From NCBI RefSeq assembly GCF_000732535.1, contig NZ_APNK01000019.1, forward strand, positions 1 to 64,000: a stretch of DNA of 64,000 nt, given 5' to 3'. This document shows positions 9,456 through 18,535 of this stretch, piece after piece. This stretch comes from Salinisphaera hydrothermalis C41B8 (lineage in GTDB: Bacteria; Pseudomonadota; Gammaproteobacteria; Nevskiales; Salinisphaeraceae). Position 1 is the stretch's first letter. The number at the start of each line of letters is the position of its first letter. Under the pieces are notes generated by a model. That model had not been told where the DNA came from, made no database searches, and worked only from the letters and a program-made list of their open reading frames with translations. The translations under genes and the position numbers were made by a program.

Positions 9456-9938
9456 ATGGTCAAAGTAAAGCGTAACCACTGGCTCGCGGAGGTCACCCCG
9501 CGCAGCTTCACCGGCCTCATGGGTCTTTACGAAAGCAATTACCGGCGTTTCGAGCGTCTCGCGCCCGAGCTGGATCTGCCGTTCGAGCAGGCGACTTCGG
9601 TCGGCGAAGACGCGACGCTGTATCTGCGCGTCGTCGAGCGCTGTCGCTATACCACCACGGTGAACCTGACGTACTGGTTCGGTGAGGGCGATGAAGCGCA
9701 CGCCGATCCGGATCTCACGCTACGTCTGTACCGTGATGCCCAGCTCGCGGAGGCGATCTACTGCGATGCACGTTCGCGTTATGCCTCGCTTGCCGGTGTC
9801 CCCGATATTGACGACGCCGTTCTCGACAGCCAGTGGCCGCGTAACCTGCTGCTCAACAAGTGGCTGGCCTATTGCCTGGCGCAAGGGCATAGCTTCGGTG
9901 GCGCTCATCGGCCGCGGCGAGAACCGACGGAAAGCTGA
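9456..9938 (+). CDS. yqiB: DUF1249 family protein (YqiB-like)
   Basis: A 160-residue soluble protein resembling the YqiB/DUF1249 family: LMGLYESNYRRFERLAP near the start, TTVNLTYWF and DPDLTLRLYRDAQLAE in the middle, and a Trp/Asn-rich LLLNKWLAYCLAQGH end. In other gammaproteobacteria family members often sit near nudF and cpdA; that context is absent here. Function unknown. It follows ppsR by 58 bp on the same strand and could be cotranscribed. Confidence 0.75.
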   Translation: MVKVKRNHWLAEVTPRSFTGLMGLYESNYRRFERLAPELDLPFEQATSVGEDATLYLRVVERCRYTTTVNLTYWFGEGDEAHADPDLTLRLYRDAQLAEAIYCDARSRYASLAGVPDIDDAVLDSQWPRNLLLNKWLAYCLAQGHSFGGAHRPRREPTES

Positions 9939-10151
9939 CGCCCGGCGCTCGTAGCGCGTGAGCCAAGTACGCGTCCCCGGCATGCGTTATAAACGATTGT
10001 CGGGCTGATCCTCGATTTTGTTTGACGCCGCACAACGCGCGGCGCGACCGGACGAGGGCGGTTGCCGCCGGGACGAGCCACGCCAGCGCCCGCCGCTTCA
10101 TCACAATATGCGCCCGGTGGCCGTCGGCGTCGCTGTGGACGCGCCTATCGT

Positions 10152-11885
10152 TTATCGTTCCGGCGCTCGCTCTGGGGCGAGCTGCAAGCCGACCTGATCG
10201 ATCGTGCCCGCATCCAGCTGGCGCACGATGAGCCGTAACGGACCCAGCTCCACGATATCGCCTTCGACCGGTCGGCGGCGCAACCGCTTGCGCATGAGCT
10301 GAGCCACGTCGTACTGCCGTTCTTCATCGGACAATTCGATGCCGTAGACATCGGCCAACTCGCTGCTGGCTGCGTGGCCTTCGATCGTGAAGGGGCCGAA
10401 GAAACGCGCGGGTTTCACTCCGTCGTGGCGGGTATCGCCGCGGAATAGCCGAGCGAGCTCGCTGTGATGGCGGTGTCCGGCCAGCACATAGAGCTTGTCG
10501 CCTACGGTGTAAACAAAGCCCTGGCGCGGAAAGCGCAGCCGCGCTCCGCGAGTGACCGCGATCACTCGGAGCTCCTCGTAGCGCGATAGGGCGTCGCCGG
10601 CGGTGTTGGCCAGAATGGAGTCCGGCTCGATACGAAACGCCACGATGCCGAATCGATCGTCGCGCTTGCCGTCGAGCTCGAATGTTTCGACCGGTTCTGG
10701 CGCCTGCGGCATCTGCAGCTTGAGCAGTCGAGCCATCGCGCCCAGCGATGTGCCCTGGATCAGTAGCGAGACCAGCACCACGGCGAAGGTCAGGTCGAAC
10801 AGAAACTGGCCGCCCTCGAGATTGATCATTAGCGGGAAAAGCGACAGAACGATCGGCACCGCGCCGCGCAGTCCCACCCAGGCGATGAACCCTTGTTCGC
10901 GGCTCGGGAAATGGAACGGCAGCAGGCTCAGCCATACCGCGACCGGCCGCGCGACGAAGATCAGGAACAAGGCGATCAGGAACGCCGGCACGGCGTCCGC
11001 AAGCAGCTGACTCGGGTTCACGAGCAGACCGAGTACCAGGAACATGCCGGCCTGAGCCAGCCATGCCAGCCCGTCCATGACGCGGAAAACGTGTTCCGTG
11101 GCTTCGTTACGCCGATTGCCGACCACGACTCCGACCAGATAAATCCCGAGAAAGCCGCTGCCGCCGAGTTGATTGATAGCGGTAAAGGCCATGACGCCAC
11201 CCGAGGCGATCAGCAGGGCGTACAAGCCTTCGACCAGCGGCAGGCGCGAGGCGAGCCAGGACAGGACATAGCCGAGCGCTACCCCGCCGATGATGCCGAT
11301 GCCGAACTGACGGATCAGTTCCTCGGCGACCGTGGTCAGATGAAACCCTTTGTGCTGGCCGATGGCGCTCATCAGATAGGTCACGAGAAAGATGGCCATC
11401 GGATCGTTGGTACCCGATTCGATCTCGAGCGTTGCGCTAACGCGCTGGTTGAGGGTCACGCCGCTGCCGCGTAGCTGCGAGAACACGGCGGCTGCGTCGG
11501 TGCTGGCGACGATCGAGCCGAGCAGCAGACCGTAGCGCCAGTCGACGTCGAGCACCGCAGCGATGAACGCGCCGGCCAGCGACGCCGAGACGAGTACGCC
11601 GACCGTGGCCAGTGATAGGGCGGGGCGTAGCGCCACGCGGAATGTTTCCAGCGAGGTACGTAGTCCGCCGTCGAGCAGAATGACCGCAAGCGCGAGATTG
11701 GCGATGAAGAACGCCAGCGGCACGCTGTTGAACTGGATATGCCCGATCCCTTCGCTGCCGGCGAGCATGCCGCAGACCAGGAAGATCAGCAGCAGTGGGG
11801 GCCCGAAGCGCGCCAGCGAGCTGGCCAGCACGCTGAGGAACAGGATCAGGCCAATAAAAAAGAGGATGATATTAATATCGCTCAT
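10152..11885 (-). CDS. nhaP2: Potassium/proton antiporter, CPA1 family
   Basis: A 577-residue inner-membrane antiporter resembling CvrA/NhaP2 in order and length (E. coli 578). About twelve membrane segments fill the first ~390 residues, including the ion-site region ASTDAAAVFSQL and the LEIESGTNDPMAIFLV segment typical of CPA1 exchangers. The C-terminal cytoplasmic part shows a TrkA-C-like nucleotide-sensing region (FRIEPDSILANTAGDALSRY onwards) and then a CorC/HlyC-type end. It would extrude K+ in exchange for H+, relevant to a salt-exposed organism. Single gene, convergent with the yqiB-like gene. Confidence 0.88.
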   Translation of the reverse strand: MSDINIILFFIGLILFLSVLASSLARFGPPLLLIFLVCGMLAGSEGIGHIQFNSVPLAFFIANLALAVILLDGGLRTSLETFRVALRPALSLATVGVLVSASLAGAFIAAVLDVDWRYGLLLGSIVASTDAAAVFSQLRGSGVTLNQRVSATLEIESGTNDPMAIFLVTYLMSAIGQHKGFHLTTVAEELIRQFGIGIIGGVALGYVLSWLASRLPLVEGLYALLIASGGVMAFTAINQLGGSGFLGIYLVGVVVGNRRNEATEHVFRVMDGLAWLAQAGMFLVLGLLVNPSQLLADAVPAFLIALFLIFVARPVAVWLSLLPFHFPSREQGFIAWVGLRGAVPIVLSLFPLMINLEGGQFLFDLTFAVVLVSLLIQGTSLGAMARLLKLQMPQAPEPVETFELDGKRDDRFGIVAFRIEPDSILANTAGDALSRYEELRVIAVTRGARLRFPRQGFVYTVGDKLYVLAGHRHHSELARLFRGDTRHDGVKPARFFGPFTIEGHAASSELADVYGIELSDEERQYDVAQLMRKRLRRRPVEGDIVELGPLRLIVRQLDAGTIDQVGLQLAPERAPER

Positions 11886-12047
11886 GCGGCAGCGTAATCG
11901 GCGGGCAGCGTCGCGTGTTTGTTATTAACGTTAACCGATTGGAGCTGGACCGTTCCCGAATCGCGACTCGCCGTAATTGAAGTGCGCTTTATCTGGCGAA
12001 AGATCCGATTAGAATATGCATAGAGCATTTAGAAATAACGGTCGGCC

Positions 12048-12878
12048 ATGGCGATTATTTTCGGCGTATTGGTCGGGCTCGCCCTCGGCCTCACGGGCGG
12101 AGGCGGCTCCATATTCGCGGTGCCGCTACTCATCTACGCGCTGCATGTCGCGCCGCGTGACGCTGTCGCCATATCCTTGATTGCGGTGGCCGTCACCGCG
12201 GCCGCGGGCGCGGTCGAAGGGGCCGTGCGTCGCGTGATCGAGCTGCGCGCAGCTGCCATCTTCGCGGCGGCTGGCGTCGCCTGCGCGCCCGTGGGCGTGT
12301 GGCTCGGGAACCGCGTACCCGGCGAAGTCACGGTGGTGGCGTTTGCCTGTCTGATGTTGATGGTCGCGGTGCGCATGATCATCAAATCCTATAGCGCGCC
12401 GGAGCAGGCCAGCGTCATTCGCGCGCGTGTCGCCGATGATGCGGCCGCTGATGCGGCCACGGTATGCCGCTATAGCGCCGACGGTCGGCTCAGGCTCACC
12501 GCGCGCTGCAGCCTCGCGTTGCTGGGCGCCGGTGTGTTGGTCGGGGTGCTATCCGGTTTTTTCGGAGTGGGCGGGGGGTTCCTGATCGTACCGGCCTTGA
12601 TGTTAATTACCGACATGGGAATCCACCGGGCCGTATCAACGTCGCTGCTGGTCATCGCACTCATTGGGTTATCCGGCGTCGTTTCCGCCGTGTTCGCCGG
12701 GCGACACATCGAACCCATGCTCACGAGTCTGTTCATCATCGGCGGAATCGTCGGCATGGGCGCCGGCCGAGCACTGGCCCAGTATCTCGCAGGGCGTACG
12801 CTCCAACTCGTGTTTGCCATCGGCATGATCGCGATCGGGACGGTCATGCTGGTGCAGCGGCTCGGCTGGTGGAGCTGA
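12048..12878 (+). CDS. TauE/SafE family membrane permease
   Basis: A 276-residue, eight-segment membrane protein with the internal duplication of the TauE/SafE (DUF81) family: a Gly-rich first loop (GLALGLTGGGGSIFAVPLLIY) repeated in the second half (GVLSGFFGVGGGFLIVPALMLI). Family members export sulfite, sulfoacetate or other small organic anions; the substrate is not deducible. It has no operon partner. Confidence 0.83.
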   Translation: MAIIFGVLVGLALGLTGGGGSIFAVPLLIYALHVAPRDAVAISLIAVAVTAAAGAVEGAVRRVIELRAAAIFAAAGVACAPVGVWLGNRVPGEVTVVAFACLMLMVAVRMIIKSYSAPEQASVIRARVADDAAADAATVCRYSADGRLRLTARCSLALLGAGVLVGVLSGFFGVGGGFLIVPALMLITDMGIHRAVSTSLLVIALIGLSGVVSAVFAGRHIEPMLTSLFIIGGIVGMGAGRALAQYLAGRTLQLVFAIGMIAIGTVMLVQRLGWWS

Positions 12879-12920
12879 TGAGGTCGAGCCAAATCTTCGC
12901 AAGAAGGCGGCGACGCGCAT

Positions 12921-12955
12921 AAAAAAGCCCGCCACGTTGTAACGAGGCGGGCTTT
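12921..12955 (-). terminator. Terminator of the tmRNA gene
   Basis: AAAGCCCGCC (12924-12933) pairs with GGCGGGCTTT (12946-12955). On the minus strand the stem runs into six T. It lies 47 bp past the tmRNA 3' end and also separates it from the convergent TauE-type gene. Confidence 0.82.
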
Positions 12956-13001
12956 CCTGGAGCCACGGTCACGCCATTGGCGTTTCAGTGTCTCCACGCG
13001 T

Positions 13002-13360
13002 TGGTGGAGGCGGCGGGAATCGAACCCGCGTCCGCGGATTCTCAACCCTCGGGTCTACATGCTTATTTCGTCTTTGATTGTCGGCGTGAGCTACCCGACG
13101 AAAAGGGACAACTCACGCGTATCTTCGTTTGCTCTTAACGGGTCGGCCCGAAGCGGGGCCTCGCCGCGAGTCTATGAGAGTCGATACCCGTGACCGGAAG
13201 CACAGACACTTACCGGGCGGGCACTAGCGGGCTTTAAGCCGCTAGAGCGTAGTTGTCGTCGTTCGCAACTAGCTTAGGATGCAACCGGATTAACGAGGAA
13301 GATTGCAACCTCGGCATGCACCTCGGGTTTTGACATCCGCGTCGAAGCCATGTCGCCCCC
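13002..13360 (-). ncRNA. ssrA: Transfer-messenger RNA (tmRNA)
   Basis: Rescues ribosomes stalled on broken mRNAs. On the minus strand the 5' end GGGGGCGACATGGCTTCGAC and the 3' part, with the T-arm GGTTCGATTCC and terminal GCCTCCACCA, form the alanyl-tRNA-like domain, including the encoded CCA. The tag reading frame (13234-13266) encodes ANDDNYALAA followed by TAA, close to the E. coli tag ANDENYALAA. Length is about 359 nt, within the one-piece tmRNA range. It lies 95 bp downstream of smpB, which encodes its protein partner, on the same strand. Confidence 0.96.
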
Positions 13361-13454
13361 GAAAAAGCGTATTCATTGTAACAGCGTCTGAGATGCGGTG
13401 TGTGATCCAATTTTCAATAGCCGCCGAACAAAAGACGCGTCGGCGGCCGCCCGA

Positions 13455-13934
13455 TCAGCCGTCGCTGCGCATGATCTGCGCCTTGCGGCGTTGCCAATCC
13501 TGGGTTTTCTTGGCCTCGCGCTTGTCGTGCTTGGCCTTGCCCTTGGCGAGCGCGATCTCGAGCTTGGCCTTGCCGCGGCTCCAGTACATCGCCAGCGGCA
13601 CGATCGTGTAGCCTTTCTGTTCGGTGGCGCCGATCAGGGTGGCGAGTTCGCGTTCGTGTAGCAGCAGCTTGCGCGTTCGAGTTGCGTCGGCCACCACGTG
13701 CGTGGACGCGGATTCGAGCGGCTGGATATGGCTGCCCAGCAGAAACGCCTCGCCATCCTTGATCAGGACGTACGCTTCGGCGATCCGTCCCTTGCCGGCG
13801 CGCAGCGATTTGACCTCCCAGCCCTCGAGAACCAGACCCGCTTCGAGACGGTCTTCAATGAAGTAGTCGTGGCGCGCTCGCCGGTTAAGCGCGATCGTGC
13901 TCGACGACTGCTTTTTGTCCTTACTCTTGCTCAT
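13455..13934 (-). CDS. smpB: SsrA-binding protein SmpB
   Basis: Binds the tRNA-like domain of tmRNA and is essential for trans-translation. The 159-residue product shows the OB-fold core [20 protein letters not shown] and [19 protein letters not shown], then a basic tail ([20 protein letters not shown]) of the kind that enters the mRNA channel. ATG 13934 gives the usual start (MSKSKDKK); the frame extends upstream but has no family support there. The tmRNA gene follows directly downstream. A TATAAT on the minus strand lies only 6 bp before this ATG. Confidence 0.95.
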   Translation of the reverse strand: MSKSKDKKQSSSTIALNRRARHDYFIEDRLEAGLVLEGWEVKSLRAGKGRIAEAYVLIKDGEAFLLGSHIQPLESASTHVVADATRTRKLLLHERELATLIGATEQKGYTIVPLAMYWSRGKAKLEIALAKGKAKHDKREAKKTQDWQRRKAQIMRSDG

Positions 13935-13971
13935 GGACTTATTATAGCCGTCGAGGCAAGCTCTGCGGGCC

Positions 13972-15360
13972 ATGGTTCTTCCATATCGTCCGTCACCACA
14001 GCTCTGGTCGTCTTCTGCGCGGTTCGTCATCGTATGCACCGCGGCGATCGTGAGCTTGGGCGATTTTTGGCGGCTGCCGTATCTGTTGTCGACCTACGGT
14101 GGCTCGGCGTTTCTGTTGATCTATCTGTTGGCGCTGGTGTTGATGGGTGTGCCGGTGTTTAGCGCGCAAGTGCTTATGGCGCGCGGCAGTCATACGGACG
14201 TACCCGGTGTCGTGTCGTTGTGGACACGCAATAAGCCGCACTCCCGGTTCTGGATATTCGGCGCCTACGCAACGCTTGTCGGTGCGTTGTTGTTGTTATC
14301 GGCTTATGCCGTGATCGCGAGCTGGTCGCTGGCCTATTGCATGCGCGCCGTGTTCGGCGGTCTGCCGGGCGCGTCGGTTGCGCAATCCGCGGCTCATTTC
14401 GTGACGTTCGCACGCGATGGAGAGCGCGGTCTGGGATGGCTGCTCCTGTTCGTGCTGCTGTTGGTGGCCACCACCGCCCGTGGTTTACAGCGAGGAACCG
14501 AGCCGGTCATGCGCACGCTGGCCGCCTGTATGCTGGGCGTGTTGACGTTGCTCTTGGTGGTGACGATTTGGCAAGGGCCGGCTAGCGGGGCGGCTCGACA
14601 TCTACTGTATTTCGACCCGGCCGCTGTCGGGGCTCGTGGCGTTCTTGAAGCGCTGTATCAGGCGTTCTTTTCTTTGAGCTTGGGCACCGGCGTCATCGTG
14701 GCTCTAGCATCACACTTACCCGCCCGGGCGCCGGCCGTACGCCTGTCGGCTATCGTGATCGTGGCCAGCCAGATCATCGCATTGGCTTTCGCGTTGGTGC
14801 TCGCCAGTCTCATGCCGGGTGTCGGGCTTGAGTTTTCCGCGGGGGTGCAGCGTGTATTCGAAGTGCTGCCCGTCGGGGTTAAGCCGGTTTGGACCATGGC
14901 GTTGTTGTTCATTCTGCTGGCCATGATCAGCATGACGACCGGTATTGGCTTGTTCGAGACGCTAGTCCAGACGGTATCGCACCGTGCACGCGTGCCGCGG
15001 TTGCAAGCGTCGGTATACACTGGGGTCTTGGTGGCGGCTCTGGGGCTTATGGCTCAGAATGCGTTCGGTGTGCTATCGAGTTGGCGGATGTTCGGTCGCA
15101 ACCTGTTCGACTGGTTCAGTCTGATCAGTACGCATTGGCTGATTCCCATTACCGGGCTCATGCTGTGTGTGCTCGTTGGTCGAGTGCTGGCACGCCGCCG
15201 TTTGATCGAGGCATGGAGTCCGTATCGAGACGAAGCCGGCATGGCGACGTTCGCGCTTTGGCACGGCTTGTTACGTTATCCGGCGCGAATCGCCTTGATC
15301 GCTGTAGTCGCTTACGCGCTGGGCGCGTTGGATCTGATCGAAGCCATCTGGAACCCGTAA
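13972..15360 (+). CDS. Sodium-dependent transporter, NSS/SNF family
   Basis: A 462-residue inner-membrane protein of the neurotransmitter:sodium symporter family (LeuT relatives). The first segment region ([20 protein letters not shown]) corresponds to the unwound TM1 motif GNxWRFPY of the family, with Asp-Phe in place of the usual Asn-Val, so sodium or substrate coordination may be altered. It would import an amino acid or similar solute with Na+. It starts 37 bp from the divergent smpB and ends 4 bp before rnfH, so it probably shares a transcript with rnfH. In many gammaproteobacteria ratA occupies this slot. Confidence 0.82.
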   Translation: MVLPYRPSPQLWSSSARFVIVCTAAIVSLGDFWRLPYLLSTYGGSAFLLIYLLALVLMGVPVFSAQVLMARGSHTDVPGVVSLWTRNKPHSRFWIFGAYATLVGALLLLSAYAVIASWSLAYCMRAVFGGLPGASVAQSAAHFVTFARDGERGLGWLLLFVLLLVATTARGLQRGTEPVMRTLAACMLGVLTLLLVVTIWQGPASGAARHLLYFDPAAVGARGVLEALYQAFFSLSLGTGVIVALASHLPARAPAVRLSAIVIVASQIIALAFALVLASLMPGVGLEFSAGVQRVFEVLPVGVKPVWTMALLFILLAMISMTTGIGLFETLVQTVSHRARVPRLQASVYTGVLVAALGLMAQNAFGVLSSWRMFGRNLFDWFSLISTHWLIPITGLMLCVLVGRVLARRRLIEAWSPYRDEAGMATFALWHGLLRYPARIALIAVVAYALGALDLIEAIWNP

Positions 15361-15364
15361 GCCG

Positions 15365-15655
15365 ATGAGCGAACAACCGAGCAAACGCGTTGAGGTGGTT
15401 TTCGCATTGCCGGGCCGGTGTTGGCGGGAAAACGTAAGTGTGCCTGTTGATGCTGATGCGCAGGCGGTGGCAGAAGCGTCCGGCCTGGCTATGGTTTGCC
15501 GCGAGGCGACCGGGCGAGGGCCCGCGGCTTACGGCGTATACGGACGTAAGATTAATGCGGCGGATGTCGTGGGTGACGGTCAGCGGCTTGAGTTGTATCG
15601 CCCGCTGACCGTCGACCCGCGCGAGCGTCGTCGGCGTCGTACCGAAAAGACATAG
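15365..15655 (+). CDS. rnfH: RnfH family protein (UPF0125)
   Basis: A 96-residue ubiquitin-fold protein of the RnfH/YfjF family: VEVVFALPGRCWRENVSVP at the start and YGVYGRKINAADVVGDGQRL followed by EXYRPLxxDP, which is the family's C-terminal signature. The role is unclear; homologues accompany ratA near smpB and bamE, and that neighbourhood is preserved here apart from ratA. The tail is very basic (RERRRRRTEKT). The start lies 4 bp after the transporter stop. Confidence 0.88.
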   Translation: MSEQPSKRVEVVFALPGRCWRENVSVPVDADAQAVAEASGLAMVCREATGRGPAAYGVYGRKINAADVVGDGQRLELYRPLTVDPRERRRRRTEKT

Positions 15656-16086
15656 AATCAGCCGAGCGCTGCGTTGCTCGGCTGGAATCCTTGCGCGGGC
15701 GCCGTTCGAGGCGCCGATTGCCATACTTCGGTGGGGCGGCAGCAGAGTCATCCGCTAAGTCGGGCCGACTCCTCAGCTCTCGACTCTTCGAGCAGCGCCG
15801 AAAGAAATGCCGGGGTATCCGCGATCCCGCACCAACGGTTGCAGGCGGCGCGGCGGCACCCGGCTTTGTATGCCATGTCTCGCCGTGAAACAGCGTTTAA
15901 TGGGGAAGGCGAGAGCCGTGCGGGCGGTAGCCCCGAACCAACCCGCGACGTTTCAATTCCGGAGGTCATAGTCCAGGGTTCGGCGACTCGTCACCGGCCG
16001 GACGGCAGGGCGGAGGGGCGCACGCTGATGCGTTACGCCTCCTGCCAAGCCTCGATACGACTGGGCGCGCCGCCCGGGCCGGTCCA
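15656..16086. other. Spacer between rnfH and bamE, no recognisable gene
   Basis: 431 bp between convergent genes. It holds a 9-bp perfect stem (CAGCCGAGC at 15659-15667 with GCTCGGCTG at 15676-15684) directly after rnfH, without a T-run. Open frames across the rest have no ribosome sites or recognisable protein features. Confidence 0.5.
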
Positions 16087-16662
16087 TTACGGTGTGATCG
16101 GGCGTTGCCCCGGTAGCGGCTCGCCGTGGTCTCCCATCGGCTGTGTTTGCGGCGCCGTACCCACGTTCGATGGCCGGTTCCGGCCCGGCATCGGGGCGTT
16201 AGTCGAACCTGGACCGCTCCCAGTATTGGCACTGTTGTTAGGCGTGCCAGCATTGCGCGTGTCAAGCGCAGCGCCGCTCGTATTAGTGGCGGCAGGCAAC
16301 TCATCACTGTCGTTGGGCCCGGACGCGTTGTTCGACTTGAACGACTTTGAGGCGTATTCCTCGTCGCCTTCGATATCCGAGAGCTTGTCGTTCACGAAGT
16401 ACAGATCCAGCTTCGACTGACGGACATGCGCGTTGGGATTGCGGTAATAGAACACGTAGTCCCAGCGATCGGCTTCGAACGGCGATTGGATCAATGGCGT
16501 GCCGAGGACATAGGCGACCTGTTTCTTGGTCATGCCCTTCTGAAGCTTGGCGACCTGGTCGGCGGTCACGATGTTGCCCTGCACGATCGGAACGCGAAAG
16601 AACACCGGGAGACTGCAGGCGGAAAGCGCCAGCAGCATCACGAGCGCAGCGATTAGTTTCAT
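16087..16662 (-). CDS. bamE: Outer membrane assembly lipoprotein BamE, with long tail
   Basis: BamE (SmpA) is a lipoprotein subunit of the beta-barrel assembly machine. The 191-residue precursor has a signal peptide and lipobox LALSAC with Cys16. The mature domain carries QGNIVTADQVAKLQKGMTKK and VLGTPLIQSPFEADRWDYVFYY, hallmark BamE text. The BamE domain ends near residue 100. About 85 further residues are rich in Asn, Pro, Gly, Ser and Thr (low complexity), unlike the ~113-residue E. coli protein. ATG 16662 fits the signal peptide start. Confidence 0.92.
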   Translation of the reverse strand: MKLIAALVMLLALSACSLPVFFRVPIVQGNIVTADQVAKLQKGMTKKQVAYVLGTPLIQSPFEADRWDYVFYYRNPNAHVRQSKLDLYFVNDKLSDIEGDEEYASKSFKSNNASGPNDSDELPAATNTSGAALDTRNAGTPNNSANTGSGPGSTNAPMPGRNRPSNVGTAPQTQPMGDHGEPLPGQRPITP

Positions 16663-16785
16663 AAGATCAAAGCCCCTTGTCGCGAACCGCATCATACGGC
16701 AGGCCTTTTTCGGCTGCCAAACGATAAACGCATGCCGACGGGCCTCGGCCCGGTATTGGGCGCCGTGCTGGTACCGTCGAACCCG

Positions 16786-18468
16786 TCACCCCGGCGCTTG
16801 GCCGGCGCGCGCGATCATGTCGGCCGCATGGGCTCGCGTTTGTTCGGTCAGCTCGACGCCACCCAACATCCGCGCAAGTTCTTCCACGCGATCTTCATCG
16901 TCGAGCGTGTTAATGCGCGTCCTCGTCTGGCCATTTTTGACCTGTTTGGACACGTGCAGATGGTGCTGGGCCTGAGCCGCCACCTGGGGCAGGTGGGTAA
17001 CGCACAGCGATTGTCCGCTCACGCCGAGCGCGCGCAGTTGACGGCCGACGATTTCGGCCACGCCGCCACCGATTCCGGTATCCACTTCGTCAAAGACCAG
17101 GGTCGGCACGCGGGTGCGCGAGGCCGCGATGACTTCGATAGCGAGGCTGATGCGCGAAAGTTCGCCGCCCGAGGCGACGCGGTCCAGCGGGCGGGCGCTT
17201 TGGCCCGGATTTGCGGCGATCAGGAATTCGATATGGTCGGTGCCGGTGGGCGAAACCCGCTCGCTCGCGTCTGCCCGTACACGAACGCTGAATTCCCCCT
17301 CAGGCATACCCAGCGATCGGATGATGTCGGTGATGGCGCGACCGAGTGGTTCGGCCGCCTGCTGGCGCGCGGCGCTCAGGGCCTGTGCGGCCTCGAGATA
17401 ACGCTTGCGCTGGCTCTGTTCATCGGCCTTGAGTTGTGCCAGTTTTTCGTCGGCACCCTCGAGTTCGGCCAGTTCGGCGCGCAGGCGCTCGGTCAAGGCG
17501 TCGAGTTCCTCGGGCGCGACGTGATGCTTGCGCGCGATGTCCCGCAGGGTGCCAAGCCGATTTTCCACTTCGGTGAAGCGTTGCGGATCGATGTCGAGCG
17601 CCTCGACGTGACGTCGCAGACTGTCGGCGGCCTCCTGGGCCTGGATAAGCGCGTTGCCGACCAGCTCGGCGATCGGTTCGAATCCGGCGTCGATGCCGGA
17701 GAGTTCGGCAAGCAATCGCTCGGTGGCGCCCAGGCGCTCCGTGGCGGCGCCGTCATCGGCTTCGTAGAGCAGCGCGAGCGCGCGCTGGCCGTCGCCGATC
17801 AGGCGTTCGGCGCTGGCCAGGCGTTTGTGTTCGGCCTCGAGTGCCTCGAGTTCGCCCGGCTCGAGCCCGAGCGCGTCCAGTTCCTCGACCTGATAACGCA
17901 GCAGATCGATACGCGACTCGCCGCGTCCGTCGCGTTGCTCGATGCGTTCGATGGCGGCGCGGGTGGCCCGTAGCCGGCTGGCTGACGCCTGGACCGCGGC
18001 CAGGGCCTGCCCGTGCTGGCCGTATTCATCGAGCAGGTCGCGTTGTGCTTCGCGCTTGAGCAGAGATTGATGCGCATGCTGGCCGTGAATATCGACCAGG
18101 CATTCGCCGAGCGACTTCAGTTCTCGGACCGGCATCGGTGTGCCGTTGATCCAGCCCCGGCTGCGGCCTTCCCGGGCCACCACGCGCCGGATGACGCATT
18201 CTTCGTCGGCGTCCAGCTCGTGATCAGCCAGCCAGGCGGTCGCGGCCGGGGCATCGGCCAGCGTGAAGCGCGCGGTGATGTCGGTGCGATCCGCGCCTTC
18301 GCGGACCGCCGCGCCATCAGCCCGGTCGCCCAGAATAAGGCTGAGTGCATCCACCAGAATGGATTTACCGGCGCCGGTTTCACCGGACAATACCGTCATG
18401 CCGTTGCCGAATTCGACCGCCAGGCGGTCGATGATGGCGAAGTTCCGGATCGTGATTTCTGCCAGCAT
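16786..18468 (-). CDS. recN: DNA repair protein RecN
   Basis: An SMC-like ATPase for double-strand break repair. The 560-residue product has an N-terminal Walker A (SGETGAGKSI, about 28-37), long coiled coils in the middle (about 150-365) and the C-terminal ABC part with VASGGELSRISLAIE and the Walker B TLVFDEVDTGIGG. It is probably damage-inducible, because a perfect LexA-type palindrome lies 40 bp before the ATG. It follows nadK on the same strand at 67 bp. Confidence 0.96.
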   Translation of the reverse strand: MLAEITIRNFAIIDRLAVEFGNGMTVLSGETGAGKSILVDALSLILGDRADGAAVREGADRTDITARFTLADAPAATAWLADHELDADEECVIRRVVAREGRSRGWINGTPMPVRELKSLGECLVDIHGQHAHQSLLKREAQRDLLDEYGQHGQALAAVQASASRLRATRAAIERIEQRDGRGESRIDLLRYQVEELDALGLEPGELEALEAEHKRLASAERLIGDGQRALALLYEADDGAATERLGATERLLAELSGIDAGFEPIAELVGNALIQAQEAADSLRRHVEALDIDPQRFTEVENRLGTLRDIARKHHVAPEELDALTERLRAELAELEGADEKLAQLKADEQSQRKRYLEAAQALSAARQQAAEPLGRAITDIIRSLGMPEGEFSVRVRADASERVSPTGTDHIEFLIAANPGQSARPLDRVASGGELSRISLAIEVIAASRTRVPTLVFDEVDTGIGGGVAEIVGRQLRALGVSGQSLCVTHLPQVAAQAQHHLHVSKQVKNGQTRTRINTLDDEDRVEELARMLGGVELTEQTRAHAADMIARAGQAPG

Positions 18469-18507
18469 CGCGTGTTCCGTTCGGCGCCCGCGAAGGGCGT
18501 CGTCCTA

Positions 18508-18527
18508 AACTGTATGGAAATACAGTT
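18508..18527. promoter_or_regulatory. LexA (SOS) operator of recN
   Basis: The 20-bp stretch AACTGTATGGAAATACAGTT has perfect 8-bp arms and contains CTGT-N8-ACAG, the gammaproteobacterial LexA core. It lies between nadK and recN, 40 bp upstream of the recN start. recN is a known SOS gene in E. coli. Confidence 0.85.
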
Positions 18528-18535
18528 CTACTGTA

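Noticed and set aside
15674-16420. 248-codon plus-strand frame in the rnfH-bamE spacer
   Set aside because: Half lies antisense to bamE; the rest lacks a ribosome site and protein-like composition.
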